NCBI RefSeq assembly: GCF_032460525.1
Contig: NZ_CP135963.1
Span: forward strand, 2,976,001-3,040,000
Direction: 5' to 3'
DNA from: Geodermatophilus sp. DSM 44513
Lineage (GTDB): Bacteria; Actinomycetota; Actinomycetes; Mycobacteriales; Geodermatophilaceae
DNA: 64,000 bases
The translations under genes were made by a program, and so were the position numbers. The notes beneath the pieces were generated by a model that was given only the letters and a program-made list of their open reading frames with translations, was not told the DNA's origin and did not search any database. Below, in pieces: positions 1 through 10,282 of this stretch; the stretch's first letter is position 1, and each line of letters begins with the position of its first letter.

Positions 1-99
1 GGCCATGACCTCCGCGCCGAGGGCGTTGCGCCGCTCCGGCCGGTCGATGGTGACGTAGCCGACCCGGTCGCGGACCTCGACCCGCAGTCCCTCGCTCAC
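1..99 (-). CDS. enoyl-CoA hydratase/isomerase family protein, N-terminal fragment
   Basis: Only the first 33 codons are in the window; the gene continues beyond the left edge. Reading leftward from a GTG at 99, the peptide begins SEGLRVEVRDRVGYVTID and then RPERRNALG. The V-x-x-I-x-x-R-P-x-x-x-N-A-L pattern is the usual start of the crotonase (enoyl-CoA hydratase/isomerase) fold. The GTG overlaps the stop of the upstream gene as GTGA, so it is the last visible member of a coupled operon that starts at 5475. The active-site glutamates lie outside the window, so the exact reaction is open. Confidence 0.7.
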   Translation of the reverse strand, partial: MSEGLRVEVRDRVGYVTIDRPERRNALGAEVMA

Positions 100-1007
100 G
101 CGCCGGCCTCCGCGGTGGCCGCGGGTGCGTCGAGGGCGAGCGCCGCGGTCGGGTTGTGCACCGTCATCGCCTCGACGTCGGCGTGGGTGAACCCGCGGGC
201 CCGCATCGCCTCGACGTACTGCTGCAACCCGACCACGGGCGAGACGTTGTGCGCCTGGCCGAAGTCGGTGGCCATGACCGTGCTGTCGACGCCGACGGTG
301 CGCACGGCCTCGGCGATGCGCTCCAGCGGCACCTCGTCGCTGGTCGGCAGGGTGACGGCGAAGACCCGCTCGAACCAGACGCCGCCGAGCTCGGCGAGCT
401 GGAGCTGGTCGTCCAGGCCCAGGCCGACGCAGGAGTGCTCGGGGTGGGTGACCAGCACGTTGGGCACGCCGCGCCGGCGGGCCTCAGGCACCACCCGCAC
501 GATCTCGGCCGGCCCGATGTGCCCGGTGGCCAGCGTGGCGCCGGCGGCCGCGATCAGGTCGAGGACCTGGCAGACGTCGGCGGTGGGACGCCCCTCGTCG
601 TCCAGGACGCTCAGGCCCGGGCCCTCGATGCTGCCCAGCCGGGCGAGGTTGCCGCTGGCGATGCCCTTCTCCGCGGCGTGCCGGACCTGGTTGGCCGCGG
701 TGATGGTGGGCAGCCACACCACCCGGCCGCCGAGCCTGAGCACCGTGTCCACCGCGTGCGGGTTGATGCCGCCGGTGGCCTGCACGTTGAGCACGACGCC
801 GCCGAGGACCTGGGTCTCGGTGGCGTGCTCCTGGGCCATCGTGGCCCGGGCGGCGGTGACGGTGTGGTGGCTCTTGAGCACCACCGCGCGGTAGCCGGCC
901 TCGTCCACGGCGCGGGCCAGCTCGGAGTCGGTCATCAGCCGCGGGATGACGTCGGGGGCGGTGTGCACGTGGGTGTCCACCAGGCCGGCGGGCCAGGTGC
1001 GGTTCAT
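96..1007 (-). CDS. DUF6282-type metal-dependent hydrolase (amidohydrolase-like)
   Basis: This 303-residue protein has an N-terminal DTHVHTAPD motif, then VLKSHH at about residue 45, ATGHIGP near 160 and VTHPEHS near 187. These histidine-rich positions fit a metal-dependent TIM-barrel hydrolase. I assign it to the DUF6282 group from these motifs and the VLGGVVLN / GGRVVWLPT blocks; substrate unknown. The start ATG has GAGGAGG about 6 bases upstream. It lies 24 bases after a D-2-hydroxyacid dehydrogenase and overlaps an enoyl-CoA hydratase by 4 bases. A clear paralogue sits at 22005-22856 in a different operon, which suggests the reaction recurs in carboxylate catabolism here. Confidence 0.75.
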   Translation of the reverse strand: MNRTWPAGLVDTHVHTAPDVIPRLMTDSELARAVDEAGYRAVVLKSHHTVTAARATMAQEHATETQVLGGVVLNVQATGGINPHAVDTVLRLGGRVVWLPTITAANQVRHAAEKGIASGNLARLGSIEGPGLSVLDDEGRPTADVCQVLDLIAAAGATLATGHIGPAEIVRVVPEARRRGVPNVLVTHPEHSCVGLGLDDQLQLAELGGVWFERVFAVTLPTSDEVPLERIAEAVRTVGVDSTVMATDFGQAHNVSPVVGLQQYVEAMRARGFTHADVEAMTVHNPTAALALDAPAATAEAGA

Positions 1008-1031
1008 CGACGTCCTCCTCGGGCGGCGCGG

Positions 1032-2009
1032 TCAGACGACCAGGTCCTCGACCGGTTCCCCGGCCCAGAACCGGCCGACGTTGTCGAGCACGGCCTGTGC
1101 CTTGCGGACCGACGTGGTGCGGGTACCGGCCGCGCAGTGCGGCGTCACCACGACGTTCGGCAGGCCGAGCAGCGGGTGGTCCGGCGCCACCGGCTCCTGC
1201 ACGAAGACGTCCAGCCCGGCCGCGGCGGGGCGCCCGGCGCGCAGCGCGGCCACCAGGTCGTCCTCGACGACCAGCCCGCCGCGCGCGGTGTTGACGAAGA
1301 CCGAGTGCTCGCGCATCAGGTCCAGCAGGCGCGCGCCGACCATGCCGCGGTTCTCCGGCAGCAGGGGGCAGTGCAGGCTCACCACGTCCGACCCGGCGAA
1401 CAGCTCCTCGAGGCCTCCTGCCGCGCGGACCGGCCGTCCTGCCCACTCCGGGCCGAGCGGGCCGTCGGTGCGCCGGTGCACCAGCACCTCGCTGCCCAGC
1501 GCCAGGACGGCGCGGGCGACGGCCTGGCCGATCCGGCCGAAGCCGACCAGCCCGACGGTGGCGCCGTGCAGGCCGACGGAGCTGCCGCGGTACTCCCACT
1601 TGGGCCAGCGGCCGGCCCGGGCGACCTCCTCGTGCAGCCGCACCAGGTGCCGCCCGGCGGCCAGCGCGAGCAGCACGGTGTGCTCGGCGACCGACTCGGC
1701 GGTGCCCGCGGTGCACACGGCCAGCGCCACGCCGTGCGCGCGGAGCTCGTCCTGGTCGACGGCGTCGAGCCCGACGCCCTGGCGGTGCACCAGCCGCAGC
1801 CGCGGCGCGGCGTCCAGGTGCGCCCGGGTCAGCGGGGTGTTGTCGGTGTGCACGACGACGTCGACGTCGGGGAGCAGCCGCAGCTTGCCCTCCTCGTCGT
1901 CCCGGTCGCGCAGCGCGCTCAGCCGCCAGCCGGCAGGGAGCCGCTCGCGGTAGAGGGCGCTGATCGGGCCCTCGGGGCCCCAGAAGAGCAGGTGCGGGCC
2001 GGCGCTCAC
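1032..2009 (-). CDS. D-2-hydroxyacid dehydrogenase (NAD-binding)
   Basis: The 325-residue protein reads as a D-isomer-specific 2-hydroxyacid dehydrogenase, which interconverts 2-oxo acids and D-2-hydroxy acids with NAD(P)H. The nucleotide site is GFGRIGQAVARA. The catalytic residues are all visible: Arg in NTARGG, Glu in VQEPVAPDHP and His in VTPHCAAG. Length is normal for the phosphoglycerate-dehydrogenase-like superfamily, and the N-terminal substrate domain is complete. Start GTG at 2009 overlaps the preceding stop as GTGA, implying translational coupling with the MmgE/PrpD gene. The substrate cannot be read from sequence; the neighbours suggest a CoA- or carboxylate-linked pathway. Confidence 0.85.
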   Translation of the reverse strand: MSAGPHLLFWGPEGPISALYRERLPAGWRLSALRDRDDEEGKLRLLPDVDVVVHTDNTPLTRAHLDAAPRLRLVHRQGVGLDAVDQDELRAHGVALAVCTAGTAESVAEHTVLLALAAGRHLVRLHEEVARAGRWPKWEYRGSSVGLHGATVGLVGFGRIGQAVARAVLALGSEVLVHRRTDGPLGPEWAGRPVRAAGGLEELFAGSDVVSLHCPLLPENRGMVGARLLDLMREHSVFVNTARGGLVVEDDLVAALRAGRPAAAGLDVFVQEPVAPDHPLLGLPNVVVTPHCAAGTRTTSVRKAQAVLDNVGRFWAGEPVEDLVV

Positions 2010-3406
2010 CGGACGTCGCCCGGGGCCCCGAGCAACGCGAACAGCCGCGCCGGGTCGTCGAGGGCCCAGACGGCGGCGGCGATGTCGGCGCAGCGCCGGT
2101 CCCCGACGACCGGCCCGGCCAGCCGGTGCAGCTTGCGCTCGAGGTCGGCGTCGCTCATCGGGTTGCTCGGCTCGCCGTAGGGCTGGTCGATGCGCAGCAC
2201 CCGCTCGCGGCCACCGGCGCGCACGGTGACCCGGGCCGGCCGCATGGCCGGGTAGTCGCGGACGCAGTCCTCGGCCTCCTCGACCTCGACGACGTCGACG
2301 ATGCGGGCGATCCGCGGGTCCGCGCGCGCCTCGTCGCCGAAGTGCTCGAGGCCGGGGACGCCGTGCACCACCGTCGTCGCCACCGCGTACGGGATGCTCA
2401 TCTGCGCGGAGATGAGGTCGTCGATGCGCTTCCCGCCGTGGCGGGCGGCCGCGGGGAAGGTCTCCACCCGCACCGACTCCACGCCGGCCGGGTCGAGCGG
2501 CTCCTCGGCGGCCATGGCCAGGATCGCGTCGATCGGGCCGTGCAGGTGCCGGCAGCAGGGATAGGGCTTGACGTACATCCCGAGCATCCGCCAGTCGCTG
2601 CCCAGGCCCCCGACCAGGTGCTCGGCGTCGTACCGGTCGTCGGCGAAGGCGTGCAGGTAGCCGTTGGGCCCCTCGAGCACCGTCGTCGGGCCGGTGAGCC
2701 CGCGCACGGCCAGCTCGGCGCTGACGATCCCGTCGCGCGCGGCCTTGCCCGGGTGCAACCGCTTGACCTCGCCGCCGCCGTGCAGGAACTCGAACAGCCC
2801 ACCGGCGTGCGAGCCGGCGATGCCCAGGGCGTCGGCGAGGGCGGCCCGGTCGGCGCCGAGCAGCCGGGCCGCGGCGGCCGCGGCGCCGAAGACCCCGTTG
2901 ACCGGGGTGTTGTGGAAGCCGCGGCGCCAGGTGGCCGGGTGGCCGGCACCGCCGATGCGGCAGGTCAGCTCCAGGCCGACCGCCATGGCCAGCAGGAGCT
3001 CCTCGGGGTCGGCGCCCCGCGCCTCGGCGACGGCGAGCACCGCGGAGCCGATCGGGCCGCCGGGGTGGGTGCTGCCCGGGGTGTAGCCGTCGTCGACCTC
3101 GAGCCCGTGCGTGGCCGTCCCGTTGACCAGGGCGGCGCTCGGCGCGGTGGCCCGCAGCGCGGTGCCGAGCACGGTCGCCGGCCCCGGCCCCTCGGTCTCG
3201 GCGACGAAGCGCTGCACGATCCGCGCCGCCCCGGAGGTGGAACCCACGAGGGTGGCGGCGACGTAGTCCAGCAGCACCCGCTTGGCCTGGTGGACGACGG
3301 CGTCGGGCAGGTCGGCGGGACGCAGGCCGGCGGCCCAGTCGACGAGCTGGGCGGTCAGCGCCGGGCGCGCGCCCGGTTGCGCGGGGGCCGGCTGCAGCGC
3401 GGTCAC
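2006..3406 (-). CDS. MmgE/PrpD family protein
   Basis: The 466-residue protein matches MmgE/PrpD (2-methylcitrate dehydratase / immune-responsive-gene-1 fold). Signposts are LLDYVAATLVGSTSGAAR near the start, NGTATHGLEVDDGY at about 95-108, STHPGGPIGSAVLA, and the central KPYPCCRHLHGPIDA, the conserved K-x-Y-P-x-C-x-x-x-H block. Family members dehydrate tricarboxylates such as 2-methylcitrate or decarboxylate cis-aconitate, but many homologues have no assigned substrate. No PrpC or PrpB partner is nearby, so propionate metabolism is not supported. It overlaps genes on both sides by 4 bases (GTGA) inside the acyl-CoA synthetase operon. Confidence 0.85.
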   Translation of the reverse strand: MTALQPAPAQPGARPALTAQLVDWAAGLRPADLPDAVVHQAKRVLLDYVAATLVGSTSGAARIVQRFVAETEGPGPATVLGTALRATAPSAALVNGTATHGLEVDDGYTPGSTHPGGPIGSAVLAVAEARGADPEELLLAMAVGLELTCRIGGAGHPATWRRGFHNTPVNGVFGAAAAAARLLGADRAALADALGIAGSHAGGLFEFLHGGGEVKRLHPGKAARDGIVSAELAVRGLTGPTTVLEGPNGYLHAFADDRYDAEHLVGGLGSDWRMLGMYVKPYPCCRHLHGPIDAILAMAAEEPLDPAGVESVRVETFPAAARHGGKRIDDLISAQMSIPYAVATTVVHGVPGLEHFGDEARADPRIARIVDVVEVEEAEDCVRDYPAMRPARVTVRAGGRERVLRIDQPYGEPSNPMSDADLERKLHRLAGPVVGDRRCADIAAAVWALDDPARLFALLGAPGDVR

Positions 3407-5475
3407 CGGGCGGCCCCCGCCCCGTGGGCGCGCAGCGCGCGGGCGCCGGCCATGACCGCGGCCACGGCGAGGGTCGCGCGGTCCGGGGCGTCCAGCACGT
3501 GCACGGCGTTGTCCCGGTAGACCTCCAGTGCCTGCGGGGCGAGCTGCGCGCCGCCGTAGCGGGAGACGTAGAGCGGGATGTCCAGCCGGTCCCGCATGGC
3601 GACCACCTTCTCCGCGATCTTCGCCGCGTACGGGTCGGCGTTGGTGGTGAACTGCAGCAGCAGCGCGTCGTACTCCCCGCGCTCGGTGAGCGCGGTGATG
3701 AGCTCCTCGAAGGCGTCGGGCTGCGTGATCATCTGGTAGCTGCAGTCCAGGGGGTTGCGCACCGCCGCGTAGGAGGGCAGGTGCGGCCGGACCGCCTCGC
3801 GGGTGGCCTCGGACAGCTCCGGAAGCTGGATCCCGGCGGCCTCGCCCTCGTCGGCGATGATCGAGCAGGCCCCGCCGGAGAAGGTGACCGCGACCAGCCG
3901 GTCGCCCGCCGGCAGCGGCTCGAGGGCGGCCAGCGCCACGGCGTCCTCGAGCACCCGCAGCGAGGGCACGCTCACCATGCCGGCCGCCCGGACGACGGCC
4001 TCACGGACGGCGAAGGAGCCGACCATGGCGCCGGTGTGGCTCAGCGCGGCGGCCCGGCCGCGGTCGGAGCGGACCGCGTTGTAGGCGAACATCGGCTTGC
4101 CGGCGGCTGCCATGCGCCGGCCGGCGGCGATGAACCGGGACCCGTCCTTGACGTCCTCGAGCAGCAGTGCGACCGATCGGGTGTCCTCGTCGCGGGCCAG
4201 CCACTCGAGGTAGTCGGCGATCACCAGGTCGGCCTCGTTGCCGGCGTGGATCCAGTAGCTCAGCCCGACCCGCTCCCCCATGAGCCGCGTGCCCAGGCAG
4301 CTGCCCAGCGCACCGGAGCTGCTGAGCAGGGCGACCCCGCCCTGGACAAGGTCCTCCTCGAGGCCGCCGGAGATCGAGGCGGTGAGCCTGCGGAACGGGG
4401 CCACCACGCCCATGTCGTTGGGGCCGGCCAGCGGCACCCCGCCCTCCCGGAGCACGCGGGCCAGCTCCTCCTGCGCGGCCCGCCCCTCCTCCCCGACCTC
4501 GGCGAAGTCCGAGCTGTGCACGATCACGCCGCCGACCTGCTTGTCCACCGCCTGGCGGGCGACGTCGAGGACGTGGCGTCCGGGCACCGTGATGCAGACC
4601 AGGTCCGGTGAGCCCTCGACCTCGGCCAGCGAGGTGTGGCGCCGGCGGCCGCGGACCTCCCCGCCGGAGGGGTGGACCGCGTCGAGCCGGCCGGGGAAGC
4701 CGTGGTCGTCGAGGTAGCGGAACAACCGGGCACCGACCTTGTGCGGGTCGTCGGAGACGCCGACCACGACGACGTGCCGCGGGCGCAGCATCCGGTCCAG
4801 GTCGTAGCTGGCCCGCTCCGCCGGTGGCGGCTCGTCGGTCCGGATCACCCGGGCGTCGACCACGGCGACGCCCTGCCCCGCGTGGCCGACCATCACCGGG
4901 TTGAGGTCGAGCTCGACGATCGCCTCGTCCTGCTCGACCAGCCGGGAGACCGCGACGACGGTGTCCACCAGCGCCTCGAGGTCGCGGCCGGGCTCGCCGC
5001 GGAAGCCGTCCAGCAGCGGCCAGGCCCGCAGCTGGCGCAGCGCGGCCCGGGCCTCGTCCCGGTCCAGCGGTGCCATCGTGGTGACGATGTCGTCGTGCAC
5101 CTCGGTGGCGACCCCGCCGAGGCCCACGACGACCGCGGCCCCGAGCTGCGGGTCGCGCCGCGCGCCCACCAGGATCTCCAGGCCGCGCACCTGCTCCTGC
5201 AGGACCAGCGGGTAGGCCTGCGGCCCGAGGCGGGCGACCATGTCCTCCGCCGTGTCCACCACCGCCGCGGCCGAGCGCAACCCGAGGACGACGCCGCCGG
5301 CGTCGGTCTTGTGCAGCAGGCCGCCGGCCTTGAGGACGACGGGCGCGGCGCCCAGCTCGGCGAACGCGGCGCCCACCCCGGCCACGTCGTCGACGGACGC
5401 GCTCCGGGCCAGCGACACACCGGCGCTCCCCAGTAGAGCGGCCACCTGGGCGGGCGGCAGGGCCTGGTGCGGCAC
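3403..5475 (-). CDS. acyl-CoA synthetase, NDP-forming (acetate-CoA ligase-type)
   Basis: The 690-residue protein activates a carboxylic acid to its CoA thioester with NTP hydrolysis to NDP. Order of parts: an N-terminal ATP-grasp domain (about 1-220, with VVLKAGGLLHKTDAGGV and ELDLNPVMV), a CoA-binding Rossmann domain (about 235-330, RHVVVVGVSDDPHKVG), then succinyl-CoA-ligase-like domains with SSSGALGS and ALSHTGAMVGS. This is a beta-then-alpha order compared with the commoner alpha-then-beta order. The frame is open further upstream, but GTG at 5475 with GAGGAGG 7 bases before it is the best start. It is the first gene of the leftward operon and probably supplies its CoA substrate. Confidence 0.88.
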   Translation of the reverse strand: MPHQALPPAQVAALLGSAGVSLARSASVDDVAGVGAAFAELGAAPVVLKAGGLLHKTDAGGVVLGLRSAAAVVDTAEDMVARLGPQAYPLVLQEQVRGLEILVGARRDPQLGAAVVVGLGGVATEVHDDIVTTMAPLDRDEARAALRQLRAWPLLDGFRGEPGRDLEALVDTVVAVSRLVEQDEAIVELDLNPVMVGHAGQGVAVVDARVIRTDEPPPAERASYDLDRMLRPRHVVVVGVSDDPHKVGARLFRYLDDHGFPGRLDAVHPSGGEVRGRRRHTSLAEVEGSPDLVCITVPGRHVLDVARQAVDKQVGGVIVHSSDFAEVGEEGRAAQEELARVLREGGVPLAGPNDMGVVAPFRRLTASISGGLEEDLVQGGVALLSSSGALGSCLGTRLMGERVGLSYWIHAGNEADLVIADYLEWLARDEDTRSVALLLEDVKDGSRFIAAGRRMAAAGKPMFAYNAVRSDRGRAAALSHTGAMVGSFAVREAVVRAAGMVSVPSLRVLEDAVALAALEPLPAGDRLVAVTFSGGACSIIADEGEAAGIQLPELSEATREAVRPHLPSYAAVRNPLDCSYQMITQPDAFEELITALTERGEYDALLLQFTTNADPYAAKIAEKVVAMRDRLDIPLYVSRYGGAQLAPQALEVYRDNAVHVLDAPDRATLAVAAVMAGARALRAHGAGAAR

Positions 5476-5499
5476 GGCGGGGCCTCCTCGGGGGTGAGC

Positions 5500-5525
5500 T
5501 GTCACACATCCTATACAGTGTGGCA
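5500..5525. promoter_or_regulatory. divergent promoter/operator between acyl-CoA synthetase and enoyl-CoA hydratase
   Basis: This is a locally AT-richer spot. It holds an inverted repeat TGtCACAC-N10-GTGTGgCA (7 of 8 arm positions pair). Inside it, TACAGT (5514-5519) is a TAnnnT-type -10 box with its end exactly 6 bases before ATG 5526, which would give a leaderless rightward transcript. On the other strand a TAGGAT box could serve the leftward operon, whose mRNA would carry a short leader with a Shine-Dalgarno. The repeat would place a dimeric repressor over both promoters. The regulator is not identified. Confidence 0.55.
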
Positions 5526-6286
<761 letters not shown>

Positions 6287-6287
<1 letters not shown>

Positions 6288-6330
6288 CCACCGCAGGCGC
6301 GGCCCGGGGCGCGACCCGACGTGCGGTGGT
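6287..6330 (+). terminator. possible hairpin terminator after enoyl-CoA hydratase
   Basis: The arms ACCACCGCA (6287-6295) and TGCGGTGGT (6322-6330) are perfectly complementary over 9 bases around a 26-base loop, starting at the last base of the stop codon. There is no T-run. The loop is large, so the call is tentative. Confidence 0.35.
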
Positions 6331-6386
6331 GGGGAGCCGGGGCCGGCGGCAGGCGGGTCGCTGCAGCGCCCGTCACCTGAGGGGGC

Positions 6387-6401
6387 TAGCGTCCCGGGCC
6401 C
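6387..6401 (+). promoter_or_regulatory. -10-like element of the citrate synthase gene
   Basis: TAGCGT (6387-6392) fits TAnnnT and ends 9 bases before ATG 6402. No Shine-Dalgarno lies at the usual distance; a GAGGGGG run is about 15 bases away. A leaderless or nearly leaderless transcript is therefore likely. No clear -35 is seen. Confidence 0.4.
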
Positions 6402-7718
<1,317 letters not shown>

Positions 7719-7729
7719 GGGCCGCGGCC

Positions 7730-7757
7730 GCTGCCCGCTCCCCCGGGGGCGGGCAGC
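7730..7757. terminator. hairpin between convergent citrate synthase and FAA-hydrolase genes
   Basis: GCTGCCCGC (7730-7738) pairs perfectly with GCGGGCAGC (7749-7757), and the 10-base loop TCCCCCGGGG can extend the stem. It lies 11 bases after the citrate synthase stop and 12 bases beyond the stop of the convergent gene, so it can serve both strands. There is no T-tract, as is common at high GC. Confidence 0.7.
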
Positions 7758-7769
7758 GCCGACGGGCGG

Positions 7770-8546
7770 TCAGCCGGCGGTGATGCGGGTGGTCAGCGAC
7801 CCGATGCCGGCGATGCTCACCGTCACCTCGTCGCCGGCGTGCAGCGACCCGACGCCGGCCGGGGTGCCGGTCAGCACGACGTCCCCGGGCAGCAGGGTCA
7901 TCGTCTGGCTGACCCAGGACACGCACGCGGCCACGTCCAGCAGCATGTCGGCGGTGGTGCCGTCCTGGCGCACGTCGCCGTTCACCGTCGTCCGCAGCGC
8001 CAGTGCCGAGGGGTCCACGTCGGTCTCCACCCAGGGGCCCAGCGGGCAGGACCGGTCGAAGCCCTTCGCGCGGGTCCACTGCTTCTCCGCGCGCTGCAGG
8101 TCCCGCATCGTCAGGTCGTTGGCGACGGTGTAGCCCAGCACCACCCCGGCCACCCGCTCGGCCGGCACGCGGGTGCACTCGGTGCCGATGACGACGGCCA
8201 GCTCACCCTCGAAGTGCAGGTCGGCGGTGTCCGGCGGGTAGGGCACCTCCGCGTCGGGGCCCACCACCGAGGTGGAGAACTTGGCGAACACCACCGGGAT
8301 CTCGGGCACCTCGTTGCCCAGCTCCCGGGCGTGCTCGGCGTAGTTGCGGCCCAGGCACAGCACCTTGCTCGGCTCCACGGGGGCGAGCAGCCGGACGTCG
8401 GCCAGCGGGGTCCGCTCCCCCGTCGTCCGGACGCCGCCGAACGGGTCGCCGTCCAGCCGGACGACGACGGCGTCGTCGCCGTCGCCCTCCACCAGGCCGT
8501 GCGACGCCGGGCCGCCCCCGGCCGGCTCGTAACGCGCGATGCGCAT
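7770..8546 (-). CDS. fumarylacetoacetate hydrolase (FAA) family protein
   Basis: The 258-residue protein belongs to the FAH fold, whose members hydrolyse or decarboxylate diketo acids or acylpyruvates using Mg2+. The entry GRNYAEHARELG, the metal-binding FEGELAVVIG, and GYTVANDLTMRDLQ are all present, as is the C-terminal GDVVLTGTPAGVG. The frame is open far upstream, but ATG 8546 overlaps the stop of the SDR gene (TGATG), giving the expected FAH length. A second FAH-family gene is at 9364-10218, with the SDR between them. The trio resembles diketo-acid branches of sugar-acid breakdown; that pathway is an inference. Confidence 0.87.
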   Translation of the reverse strand: MRIARYEPAGGGPASHGLVEGDGDDAVVVRLDGDPFGGVRTTGERTPLADVRLLAPVEPSKVLCLGRNYAEHARELGNEVPEIPVVFAKFSTSVVGPDAEVPYPPDTADLHFEGELAVVIGTECTRVPAERVAGVVLGYTVANDLTMRDLQRAEKQWTRAKGFDRSCPLGPWVETDVDPSALALRTTVNGDVRQDGTTADMLLDVAACVSWVSQTMTLLPGDVVLTGTPAGVGSLHAGDEVTVSIAGIGSLTTRITAG

Positions 8547-9334
8547 CAGATGGCCCGGACCATGCCGCCGTCGACCAGCAGGTTCTGGCCGGTGACGTAG
8601 GTGTTCGCGCCGGAGACGAGGAACGCCGCGACGTTGGCGAACTCCTCCGGGGTGCCGTAGCGGCCGACGGGGATGGCGGCCTCGCTCTTCGCGCGGACCT
8701 CCTCGACCGGCAGCCCGGTCCGCTCGGCGGCGGCGGCGTCCAGGCTGGCCACGCGGTCGGTGGCGATCCGCCCCGGTCCGATGGTGTTGACCAGCACGCC
8801 GTCGCCGGCGACCTCGAGGGCCAGGCTCTTGGCCAGCCCGAGGATGCCCACCCGGAAGGTGTTGGACAGCATCAGGTTGTCGATCGGCTGCTTGATCGAC
8901 GAGGACGCCACGGTGACGATCCGGCCCCACCGCTGCTCGCGCATGTGCGGCAGCACGCCGCGGAACAGCCGCACGCTGGAGAGCAGGTTCAGCTCGAAGG
9001 CACCCTGCCAGGCGGCGTCGTCCAGGGCGTCGAACCCGCCGGGCCTCGGGCCGCCGGCGTTGTTGACCAGGACGTCGACGCCGCCGAGGCGCTCCCGGGT
9101 CTCGGTCAGCAGCCGGTCGAGGTCGGCGGCGTCGGCGACGTCGGCCGGGCAGTGCTCGACCTGCGCGCCGGTGGCCTCGGCGATCTCCTGCGCGGTGCGG
9201 GCCAGCTGGTCGGCGCCGCGGCTGGAGATCATCACCCGCGCTCCCTCGGCGGCCAGCCGGGTGGCGGTGGCGCGGCCCAGGCCCTTGGAGGCGGCGGTGA
9301 CCAGGGCGACCCGGCCGGTGAGTTCGAGGTCCAT
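8546..9334 (-). CDS. SDR family oxidoreductase lacking the YxxxK motif
   Basis: The 262-residue protein has an intact short-chain dehydrogenase nucleotide fold: TAASKGLGRATATRLA near residue 12 and VLVNNAGG near 88. The segment that should hold Ser...Tyr-x-x-x-Lys reads ASSSIKQPIDNLMLSNTFRV then GILGLAKSL. Aligned on the following GLAKSLA helix, the Tyr position is Ser and the Lys position is Arg. The Ser upstream is kept. This is either a known divergent SDR subgroup with altered chemistry or a non-reductase. It is coupled (TGATG) to the FAA hydrolase downstream and lies 29 bases after a second FAA-hydrolase gene. Confidence 0.82.
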   Translation of the reverse strand: MDLELTGRVALVTAASKGLGRATATRLAAEGARVMISSRGADQLARTAQEIAEATGAQVEHCPADVADAADLDRLLTETRERLGGVDVLVNNAGGPRPGGFDALDDAAWQGAFELNLLSSVRLFRGVLPHMREQRWGRIVTVASSSIKQPIDNLMLSNTFRVGILGLAKSLALEVAGDGVLVNTIGPGRIATDRVASLDAAAAERTGLPVEEVRAKSEAAIPVGRYGTPEEFANVAAFLVSGANTYVTGQNLLVDGGMVRAI

Positions 9335-9363
9335 CGCAGGTGCGCTCCGTCGATCGGGGGCCG

Positions 9364-10218
9364 TCAGGCCACGGGGTTGGTGAGCTCGCGGAAGCCGGTG
9401 ATCTGCACGCCGGCGGTGTCACCGGAGCGGATGTGCACCGCGCCCGGCGTCCCGGTGGAGATGACGTCGCCGGGCAGCAGGGTCATGACCCGCGAGTGGA
9501 AGGCGACCAGCCACCAGGGCCGGAAGGTCATGTTCGACACGACGTTGCGCCGGTGCACCTGCCCGTTGTGGACGGTGGCCACCTCCAGCGCCTCGACGTC
9601 GGCCACCTCGTCGACCGTGACCAGCTCGGGGCCGAAGCTGAAGAAGGTGTCGAAGCTCTTGGAGCGGGTCAGGTAGCGCGGGTTCTTCTCCAGGATGTCC
9701 TCGGCGGTCATGTCGACGATCGTGGTGAACCCGGCGACCACCGAGGCCGCGTCGGCCTCGTCGACGTCCCTGCACTGCCGGCCGATGACCACGCCGAGCT
9801 CGCCCTCGGCGGTGGTGCGCTGGGACTGCGGGGGGATCCGGATGGCGTCGCCCGGGCCGATGATCGTGGTGTCGGGCTTGAGGAAGCTGGCCGGCTCGGT
9901 CGAGGGCGCCTTCTCCGACAGGTCGGCGGCGTGCTCCACGTAGTTGAGCCCGATGCCCCAGATCTTGCGCGGGCGCCGGTAGAGCGGGGCGTACGCCAGC
10001 TGCTCCTGAGGCACGACCAGCCCGTCGAGCCCGGCGGCGTCCCGGCCGGCCACCCAGTCGCGCAGCTCCGCCAGCCGGCCGGTCTCCAGCAGCTCCTGCA
10101 CGGTCTCCGGCCAGTCGGTGCCCGCGTCCTCGTTGAGCACGGGCAGCGGCACCGCGCCGCCGGGGCGCACCAGCGCGCCGGTCTCGGCGCCGTCCAGGCG
10201 CAGGGTGGTCAGTCGCAC
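9364..10218 (-). CDS. fumarylacetoacetate hydrolase family protein
   Basis: This second FAH-family enzyme has 284 residues. Motifs: IGLNYVEHAADL, AEGELGVVIGRQ (metal-binding Glu residues), GFTTIVDMTAEDI and the C-terminal GDVISTGTPGAVHIRSGD. An upstream GTG (10233) is in frame, but GTG 10218 has GAGAGGA 8 bases before it and gives the natural N-terminus VRLTTLRLDG. It is only distantly similar to the FAH protein at 7770-8546, so the pair probably acts on different intermediates. It is followed by the atypical SDR and preceded by a DapA-like aldolase, all leftward and probably one transcript. Confidence 0.85.
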   Translation of the reverse strand: MRLTTLRLDGAETGALVRPGGAVPLPVLNEDAGTDWPETVQELLETGRLAELRDWVAGRDAAGLDGLVVPQEQLAYAPLYRRPRKIWGIGLNYVEHAADLSEKAPSTEPASFLKPDTTIIGPGDAIRIPPQSQRTTAEGELGVVIGRQCRDVDEADAASVVAGFTTIVDMTAEDILEKNPRYLTRSKSFDTFFSFGPELVTVDEVADVEALEVATVHNGQVHRRNVVSNMTFRPWWLVAFHSRVMTLLPGDVISTGTPGAVHIRSGDTAGVQITGFRELTNPVA

Positions 10219-10282
10219 GGAGGGTCCTCTCACGGGCAGCCGGGGACGCGCGTCGGTGCGCGCCCGGCCGGGGGTGGGCGGG

